From Actinomycetota bacterium (GTDB lineage: Bacteria > Actinomycetota > Actinomycetes > Nanopelagicales > Nanopelagicaceae), in NCBI GenBank assembly GCA_009699825.1, contig WLNM01000026.1, forward strand, positions 1 through 10,270: DNA of 10,270 bases. Reading direction: 5' to 3'. This document shows positions 1 to 5,244 of this stretch, piece after piece (position 1 is the stretch's first letter; every line of letters starts with the position of its first letter). Under the pieces are notes generated by a model. The model saw only the letters and a list, made by a program, of their open reading frames with translations, did not search any database and was not told the DNA's origin. Position numbers and translations under genes: made by a program.

Positions 1-512
1 CAGACATTGTCTTCTTCTTTATCTCACAGAGAATTATGCCGCCAGCAGTTTTGGCAGTTCCATTCTTCATTCTTCTTCAGAAAATCGGTCTTTTGGATAC
101 CAAAACTGGTTTGGTTCTGGTTCTCACTTCAGGCCTCATGCCGATTGTTGTATGGCTCTTGGTGGACTTCTTTAATCAGTTGCCAAAAGAGATTGATGAG
201 ATGGCGATGCTTGAAGGCTGCAATCCATTTGAAGCTTTCGCACGCACAATCCTTCCGCTATCAAAGCCAGGTTTAACGGTTGCAGGTATGTTCTCCGTAA
301 TCTTTGGTTGGAACGATTTGTTCTTTGGATTGGTGCTTACCTTTACAAATGTTCAAACTCTTCCAGTTGCAGTTGTTGCACTTAACGGAACAGTTACACC
401 GTTCTGGACGCTATCGGCATCTGCAATCTTCTCAATCGCGCCTCTAATCGGTCTAGCCTTTGTGGTTGAAAGATTCCTCTCTAAGGGCGGCTTCGCCGGA
501 GCGGTTCGTTAA
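1..512 (+). CDS. ABC importer permease, MalG type (5' end missing)
   Basis: This is the C-terminal 169 residues of an inner-membrane permease of a carbohydrate-type ABC importer; the reading frame is already open at base 3, so the gene starts before the window. The EAA loop that docks onto the ATPase is clear (EMAMLEGCNPFEAF, then ILPLSKPG), preceded by the SQRIMPPAVLAVPFF segment typical of MalG-like permeases. Several hydrophobic helices follow, and the protein ends in the usual short polar tail (GGFAGAVR). The first ATPase gene begins 10 bases after the stop codon, so the permease and both ATPases should be one transcript. The partner permease and the solute-binding protein would be expected upstream, outside the window. 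The GlpS/GlpT-like ATPases suggest glycerol or another polyol as substrate, but the permease fragment does not decide this. Confidence 0.93.
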   Translation, partial: DIVFFFISQRIMPPAVLAVPFFILLQKIGLLDTKTGLVLVLTSGLMPIVVWLLVDFFNQLPKEIDEMAMLEGCNPFEAFARTILPLSKPGLTVAGMFSVIFGWNDLFFGLVLTFTNVQTLPVAVVALNGTVTPFWTLSASAIFSIAPLIGLAFVVERFLSKGGFAGAVR

Positions 513-522
513 GGGGTCTATT

Positions 523-1596
523 GTGAATCTGAACTTACGCGACGTATCCGTTGAAGGTGATAACGAAGTAATCCTTGGAAATATCTCCTATGAATTCCAA
601 CCTGGAAAAATCTACGTATTAATTGGTAGAACTACTTCCGGTAAAACCTCACTCATGAGAACAATTGCTGGATTGATCGAGCCAACTGATGGTGAGATTC
701 ACTTGGGCGACGTGCGCCTCGATGAAGTACCAATCTGGAAGCGCGGAATTGCAATGGTCTACCAGCAATTCATTAACTACCCACATCACAGCGTGCTAAA
801 AAATGTCGAGTTTCCTTTGCTCCGTGCTGGAGTTTCAAAAGCAGACGCCAAGGCGCAAGCGTTGGCGATGCTAGAAAAAGTTGGGTTAACCGAATATAAA
901 GATCGCAAGCCAGCTCAATTATCAGGTGGTCAACAACAGCGTGTGGCAATTGCGCGAGCCCTTGTTCGCAACACTCAAGTGATTTTGCTTGATGAGCCTT
1001 TGATGAACCTCGATTACAAATTGCGCGAACAACTTCGCGAAGAGTTCAGAGTTTTGTTTAAGGGCACTCGCGACAGCGTGACAATTTATGCAACAACAGA
1101 GCCATCTGAAGCACTATTTTTAGGCGATGAACTCCTTGTTATGCACGAAGGCCGCATCATTCAACATGGAAAGCCAAATCATGTTTTTGAGCAACCATCA
1201 AATATCGATGTCGCACAAATTGTTAATGATCCTCCGATGTCTATTCTCGATGGCGAAATCAAGGATGGCTCAGTACAGATCGGTAAAACTCTTAACTTTG
1301 CGGTTCCTGCACACATCAAGACCCAATCTGCTGGAAAGTATAAATTTGGAATCCGTGCCAGCGAAGTAATTTTGGGTGGAAGCGGAAGCAACTCAGAGCA
1401 AGGCGAAGTTTCTCTCTCAGAAGTATCTGGCTCAGAAACGTTGCTGTATGTGAAGTTAATTATCGGCGAAATCGTTCTTCAGCTAGAAGGTATTCACGAT
1501 TATCAGATTGGCCAGAAGGTCACGGTATCTATTGCTCCAGAGAGAATCTTCTTATTCAAAATGGATGGCTCGCTATGCGCAGCCCCAGGAAACTAA
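523..1596 (+). CDS. ABC importer ATPase, GlpS-like, H-loop histidine missing
   Basis: This is a 357-residue cytoplasmic ATPase of a CUT1/MalK-type importer. I chose the GTG start because AGGGG at 512-516 lies 6 nt upstream and the domain begins directly; an ATG at 460 would overlap the permease by 53 bases. Visible parts: Walker A at residues 35-42 (GRTTSGKT), Q-loop at 81-82 in MVYQQFINYP, intact signature LSGGQ at 133-137, Walker B VILLDEP at 153-159, and a C-terminal TOBE-like regulatory domain from about 245. The switch histidine is absent: the usual VTHDQ reads ATTEP, placing Thr192 there. The MVYQQFINYP and YATTEP motifs match what I recall of GlpS, one of two ATPases of the rhizobial glycerol importer. 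It pairs with the next gene. The family call is firm; the glycerol substrate is only a suggestion. Confidence 0.93.
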   Translation: MNLNLRDVSVEGDNEVILGNISYEFQPGKIYVLIGRTTSGKTSLMRTIAGLIEPTDGEIHLGDVRLDEVPIWKRGIAMVYQQFINYPHHSVLKNVEFPLLRAGVSKADAKAQALAMLEKVGLTEYKDRKPAQLSGGQQQRVAIARALVRNTQVILLDEPLMNLDYKLREQLREEFRVLFKGTRDSVTIYATTEPSEALFLGDELLVMHEGRIIQHGKPNHVFEQPSNIDVAQIVNDPPMSILDGEIKDGSVQIGKTLNFAVPAHIKTQSAGKYKFGIRASEVILGGSGSNSEQGEVSLSEVSGSETLLYVKLIIGEIVLQLEGIHDYQIGQKVTVSIAPERIFLFKMDGSLCAAPGN

Positions 1597-1607
1597 GGGT
1601 GAATTAA

Positions 1608-2684
1608 GTGGCAAAGATAACCTTTAATGACATTGGTCATTCATACGATAAGAATCCAAATCAAGAGAATTGGGCGCTAAAGCCAATCTCAATGACATGG
1701 GAGTCTGGCAAGTCATACGCACTTGTTGGTCCTTCTGGTTGTGGCAAGACAACAATTCTTAACATCATTTCTGGAATCGTTAATCCACATCAAGGGCAGA
1801 TTACATTCGACGATGTAGACGTTACAAAGGTGCCAACAGTTAAGCGCAACGTTGCACTCGTTTTTCAATTCCCAACAATCTATAAATCAATGACAGTTAA
1901 AGAGAATTTAGCTTTCCCATTGGTCTGTAGAGGATGGAAAGCAGATGCCATCAATGTTCGCGTAGGCGAAGTTGCTGAGCAAATTGGTATTTCTCACAAA
2001 CTCGATCGTTCTGCTACAAAATTAGGCGCAGATGAGAAGCAGTTGATCTCACTTGGTCGCGGATTAGTCCGTGACGATGTGACAGCACTTTTGATGGATG
2101 AGCCTCTAACAGTTATCGATCCACAACTTAAGTTTGAACTTCGCAAGAAAATCAAGCAGATTATTCAGGGTAAAGACATAACAGTTGTTTACGTAACACA
2201 CGATCAATACGAAGCAATGACATTTGCTGACGAACTATTGGTAATGGAACTAGGAAATCTCGTTCAGCGTGGCACCCCAGAAGAACTCTTTGAAAATCCA
2301 ATTAGTAATTACGTTGGAAACTTTATTGGTTCGCCAGCTATGAACTTCATCAAGGCTGATCTTTCAAATGGGCTTGCAGAAGTGGGCGGATACAAAATCG
2401 CGACCTCCACTAACTTGAGCAAAGTTACCGACAAGAAAATTCAACTAGGAATTAGACCTGAGTACGTTGAGTTGCACTCAGGCAGCGGTGAGAATGTAAT
2501 TTCAGCCGAACTCATCGGCATCGATGACTTAGGTTCAACTCGTATTCTCAATTGCCGCTTTGGTGAGGGCATCATTAAGGCGAAAATTCCGCGCAGCACA
2601 ACTCCACCACCACTTGGCAAAGTTGGACTTCGCTTGCCTAAGGAAAAGGTCATCGGCTTTAAGGGCGGCTTCCAGATCCGATAA
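1608..2684 (+). CDS. ABC importer ATPase, GlpT-like, degenerate signature motif
   Basis: This is the second ATPase of the same importer, 358 residues, starting with GTG 11 bases after the previous stop; AAGGG at 1595-1599 serves as ribosome site. Walker A is canonical (GPSGCGKT, 41-48), the Q-loop lies in VFQFPTIYKSMTV (Gln87), Walker B is LLMDEP (ending near 166) and the switch histidine is present (YVTHDQ, His198). The ABC signature is not canonical: where LSGGQ is expected the protein reads LGADE (139-143), followed by KQLISLGRGLVR. That replacement, and the VFQFP and DEPLTVIDP motifs, match my memory of GlpT from glycerol importers. A TOBE-like domain fills the C-terminus after GSPAMNF. 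It most likely forms a heterodimer with the preceding ATPase beneath two permeases. The operon appears to end here, followed by a 179-base gap. Confidence 0.93.
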   Translation: MAKITFNDIGHSYDKNPNQENWALKPISMTWESGKSYALVGPSGCGKTTILNIISGIVNPHQGQITFDDVDVTKVPTVKRNVALVFQFPTIYKSMTVKENLAFPLVCRGWKADAINVRVGEVAEQIGISHKLDRSATKLGADEKQLISLGRGLVRDDVTALLMDEPLTVIDPQLKFELRKKIKQIIQGKDITVVYVTHDQYEAMTFADELLVMELGNLVQRGTPEELFENPISNYVGNFIGSPAMNFIKADLSNGLAEVGGYKIATSTNLSKVTDKKIQLGIRPEYVELHSGSGENVISAELIGIDDLGSTRILNCRFGEGIIKAKIPRSTTPPPLGKVGLRLPKEKVIGFKGGFQIR

Positions 2685-2777
2685 AGCACGGCTAGTACCG
2701 CCCCTTGACTCTCTTACTGCCTAAATTTGCACATGTAATTACTCATTTTCTCACGCTCTAAATCATCCTATTTTGTA

Positions 2778-2806
2778 TTGCGAGCCCTCAGGGTTGACCG
2801 TATGCT
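2778..2806 (+). promoter_or_regulatory. Candidate promoter of the amidohydrolase operon
   Basis: In the gap 2685-2863, TTGCGA (2778-2783) and TATGCT (2801-2806) are 17 bases apart and each match 4 of 6 consensus bases. Transcription would start near 2813 and give a leader of about 50 nt with a Shine-Dalgarno site. An inverted repeat, AGCCCT-C-AGGGTT (2783-2795, one G:T pair), covers the -35/spacer junction and could be an operator. A weak imperfect hairpin (2815-2823 with 2829-2837) lies in the leader. I saw no convincing terminator for the upstream ABC operon in this gap. Confidence 0.35.
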
Positions 2807-2863
2807 TCCGCAAAGGAATTGCTTCAGGAGCTCTTCCACTTACGCGTACAAGAAGGAGAACCG

Positions 2864-3913
2864 ATGAAAGACGGAAAGTTTGTTCTCGATGCACACACCG
2901 GATTCTGGGATGCAAGTAAAGAGAACATCAAGAATGAATACGGTCTTGCATTTGCTGAGACTTTTTATGCATTTCAAACTGGTTTTAATCCGCCAGATCC
3001 AAAGTGGACAATGGATTTCGATAAAGAATTTCGTAAAGTAGATCCAGATTGGTATTTGCACCACATGTTCGTACGTGGTGAAATGGATATGGCAATTCTT
3101 TCCACTCAAGTACTAAGCGACTTCTACCACACAGGATTTACCAATCCAAAGCGCAATGCAGAAATGGTTGCTCGCGCACCAGAGCGTTTGATTGGTCTTG
3201 GCGGCGTTGATCCTCGCGATAAGAACGCAGTAAGCCAAGTACGTCAGCAAGTTGAAGAGTACGGAATGAAGGGCTTCAAGTGGTACACCGCTGAATGGCG
3301 TGGAGAATCACGCGGTTGGAAAGCAAATGATCCAGCTGTATTCCCTTGCTATGAAGAAGCAATCAAGTTGGGCATCAAGAACATGCACTTCCATAAGGGC
3401 CCAGCTGTTGAGCCTCTTTCAATGGAGAAGTTCGATGTCTATGACATTGATGAGCCTTCATCACTCTATCCAGAACTTAACTTCATCGTCGATCACATTG
3501 GTCTTCCACGTCTTGACGAGTTTTGCTGGATTGCTGCACGTTCAACAAACGTTTATGCATCTCTTGCAGTTGCTAACGCGTTTATTCACAAGCGTCCACG
3601 TTACTTCGGTGAGATGATGGCAAATCTTCTCTTCTGGCTTGGCGAAGATCGCATCATTTGGGGTACTGACTTCCCAATTTGGTACCCACACTGGATTCTT
3701 GATGAGTTCATGGAATACCAGATTCCTGAAGATATCGCTGAAGAGTTCGGCGTTCAGCTAACTCCAGCAATCAAGGAAAAAATCATTGGTACAAACATCG
3801 CTCGCCTATACGGCATTGATGTAGATGCTAAGTTGAAGAAGATTGAGAATGACGAATTCAGCCAACGTCGCAAGGAATTTCTTGCGAACAACCCTGAGCT
3901 AGCCAAAGCTTAA
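2864..3913 (+). CDS. Amidohydrolase-2 family metal-dependent hydrolase
   Basis: This is a 349-residue TIM-barrel hydrolase of the amidohydrolase-2 (ACMSD-like) family. I chose the ATG with AAGGAG at 2853-2858 five bases upstream; a TTG at 2819 in the same frame has no comparable site. Candidate metal ligands are His11, His175/His177 (NMHFHKGP), His211 (IVDHIGLP) and Asp269 (WGTDFP). The N-terminal HxH motif is altered: it reads DAHTG, leaving one histidine. The stretches GFKWYTAEWRGESRGW (138-152) and YFGEMMANLLFWLGEDRI resemble, from memory, the amidohydrolases encoded beside soluble di-iron monooxygenases such as propane monooxygenase. No signal peptide is seen, so it should be cytoplasmic. 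The substrate is unknown. A DUF59 gene follows 35 bases downstream, probably cotranscribed. Confidence 0.88.
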   Translation: MKDGKFVLDAHTGFWDASKENIKNEYGLAFAETFYAFQTGFNPPDPKWTMDFDKEFRKVDPDWYLHHMFVRGEMDMAILSTQVLSDFYHTGFTNPKRNAEMVARAPERLIGLGGVDPRDKNAVSQVRQQVEEYGMKGFKWYTAEWRGESRGWKANDPAVFPCYEEAIKLGIKNMHFHKGPAVEPLSMEKFDVYDIDEPSSLYPELNFIVDHIGLPRLDEFCWIAARSTNVYASLAVANAFIHKRPRYFGEMMANLLFWLGEDRIIWGTDFPIWYPHWILDEFMEYQIPEDIAEEFGVQLTPAIKEKIIGTNIARLYGIDVDAKLKKIENDEFSQRRKEFLANNPELAKA

Positions 3914-3948
3914 GTTCTTCTACAAAGCGCGTAAGAAAGGAAATCATT

Positions 3949-4281
3949 ATGAGCTCATCTATTGCGATTGAAGATGACATTCGCACTGCGGCTGGAAGCG
4001 TTCCTGATCCTGAAATCCGCAAAACTATGGGTGAGCTCGAATTGATTGATGAAGTGGAGTTGAGGGAGGGTGGTATCGCCATCGTGCGTTACCACCTCAC
4101 CTCACCCCTTTGTCCATCTCCTTTTGCCATTTCAATTGGCAAAGAGATGCGCCGTAGAGTTGAACAACTTCCAGGAGTTACTCGTTGTTCAGTTGAATTA
4201 CGTGATCATTTCATTGCAAAAGATATTGCTTCAAAAGTTAATGCCGAAGATATTCCAAAGGATGCTCCAGCATGGCTATAA
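3949..4281 (+). CDS. MIP18/DUF59 metal-sulfur cluster assembly factor
   Basis: This 110-residue protein is of the MIP18 (DUF59) type, a family that includes SufT and PaaD and helps insert or mature iron-sulfur or related metal centres in target enzymes. The hallmark DPEI motif is at 20-23, and the family cysteine is Cys55 within LTSPLCPSP. A helix and the segment VEQLPGVTRCSVEL follow, as in other members. AAGG at 3937-3940 gives the ribosome site, with AGGA ending 7 bases before ATG. It lies between the amidohydrolase and the recombinase-like gene and overlaps the latter by 10 bases, so the three proteins probably work together. The likely client is a metalloenzyme, either the amidohydrolase or one encoded elsewhere; this is inferred from gene order only. 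Confidence 0.88.
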   Translation: MSSSIAIEDDIRTAAGSVPDPEIRKTMGELELIDEVELREGGIAIVRYHLTSPLCPSPFAISIGKEMRRRVEQLPGVTRCSVELRDHFIAKDIASKVNAEDIPKDAPAWL

Positions 4282-5219
4282 GGTATGAAAGCGGAAGTAC
4301 TTATTTTCCTGGTTATGAAACCAATGAATCAAAGATTGAATATATAAGTGCTGAAGAAGTAGCACGCCGATCACTTGTTAATCGCCGCGAGATCACTCTT
4401 CTCGATGATGAATCAGTTATGAAGGTTGCAGCCCTTTTGGCCGAGCGCACACGAAAGCCAGATTTTTGGATTAGAAGTGCCATTACAACTCTTGATCGTT
4501 TCTCCCGCGAAGTTTGCAATTCAGATTTAGCATCGGCCCTTGAATCAGCCAAAAAAGATTCACTTCTTGCAGAGTTAATGATTGAAAAATTTCTCTCTTT
4601 GCACTCAGATTTAACCAACGTGCAGTTGGCCTCATTGCTATTTGGCCCAAAGCTCTGGTTCTCACTCAATGGCGTCGATATTCCTTGGAGTGTTCACTCA
4701 TCATCAGAACAACAGGTACATATCGCCAATAGCAAAGCACGTGATTTCAATCCAGCCGTTAGATTATTGATGTTAAGCCTTGTCGGTACTGGGCTAACCT
4801 ATGAAGAAGTTGCAACAATCAAAGTTAAAGATGCTGGATCTATTGATAAGAGCGGCAAGTTAGTTCCTAATCACCTGAGCAGCCCACTTGCTATCGAATT
4901 TACAACTCCTGAAGGCGTATTCATTACATTCCTCGGAGAAGAAGCGCGCGCAGTATTAGTTGAACAACTCACCGAGCGCGGTGCGAAAGCCGATGACCTG
5001 CTATTTGCTGATAAAGATCAACTTGAGAAATTCAAGGAGCGCGCCGATGCTCGCGGTAAAGCAATTATCGAAACCGTTAATGACGTAAATGTCACCTTGT
5101 GCAAAACTGTTGGTGATTTCTTCTTACAGTGGGGCGTACCCGGTGCTAATTTCTATAAGGAAAACGGGCTACCTCAACCTGATTATTATCACGAGATGGA
5201 AATTCCGAAAGATAAGTAA
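4272..5219 (+). CDS. Unknown protein with inactive tyrosine-recombinase-like fold
   Basis: This 315-residue protein is not one I recognise by name. The ATG overlaps the DUF59 gene by 10 bases, with AAGGA (4258-4262) nine bases upstream, so translational coupling is likely. After an N-terminal tail of about 45 residues there is a helical stretch (46-112) resembling the core-binding domain of XerC/D-type recombinases. Residues 160-235 resemble the start of the catalytic domain: RLLMLSLVGTGLTYEEVATIKVKD, a turn, a short strand pair and LGEEARAVLVEQL. The catalytic arginine expected in TGLR is Thr176 (TGLT). I see no HxxR motif and no convincing nucleophilic tyrosine in the C-terminus, so recombination activity is not expected. 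Its operon position argues for a structural, DNA-binding or chaperone-like role. The resemblance is by eye and could be wrong. Confidence 0.85.
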   Translation: MAIRYESGSTYFPGYETNESKIEYISAEEVARRSLVNRREITLLDDESVMKVAALLAERTRKPDFWIRSAITTLDRFSREVCNSDLASALESAKKDSLLAELMIEKFLSLHSDLTNVQLASLLFGPKLWFSLNGVDIPWSVHSSSEQQVHIANSKARDFNPAVRLLMLSLVGTGLTYEEVATIKVKDAGSIDKSGKLVPNHLSSPLAIEFTTPEGVFITFLGEEARAVLVEQLTERGAKADDLLFADKDQLEKFKERADARGKAIIETVNDVNVTLCKTVGDFFLQWGVPGANFYKENGLPQPDYYHEMEIPKDK

Positions 5220-5223
5220 TCCT

Positions 5224-5244
5224 GCTTTAAACGTGTGTTAAAGC
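5224..5244. terminator. Possible terminator hairpin between convergent genes
   Basis: GCTTTAA (5224-5230) and TTAAAGC (5238-5244) form a perfect 7-bp stem around a 7-nt loop, in the narrow gap between the end of the recombinase-like gene and the end of the dikinase gene, overlapping the dikinase stop codon. On the plus strand a T-rich stretch (CTTCTTTATTCTT) follows after a few bases. The stem is AT-rich and therefore weak. No T-run follows on the minus strand. Confidence 0.4.

Noticed and set aside
460..522. N-terminal extension of the first ATPase from an ATG at 460
   Set aside because: It overlaps the permease coding end in another frame, and the GTG at 523 has a well-placed AGGGG and begins directly at the domain.
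2705..2739. Promoter from TTGACT (2705-2710) with TGTAAT (2734-2739)
   Set aside because: The spacing is 23 bases, too long for a sigma-70-type promoter.
2794..2822. TTGACC (2794-2799) as a -35 box for the amidohydrolase operon
   Set aside because: No acceptable -10 box is found 16-18 bases downstream.
2819..2863. Upstream TTG start for the amidohydrolase
   Set aside because: There is no ribosome site before it, and AAGGAG sits five bases before the ATG at 2864.
4313..4669. 118-residue minus-strand reading frame opposite the recombinase-like gene
   Set aside because: It is antisense to a well-supported gene, serine/arginine-rich in the way shadow frames usually are, and has no ribosome site or family signal.
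4272..5219. Evidence of an integrated mobile element because of the recombinase-like protein
   Set aside because: Catalytic residues are missing, the gene overlaps its metabolic neighbour, and no attachment repeats, tRNA or phage genes are nearby.
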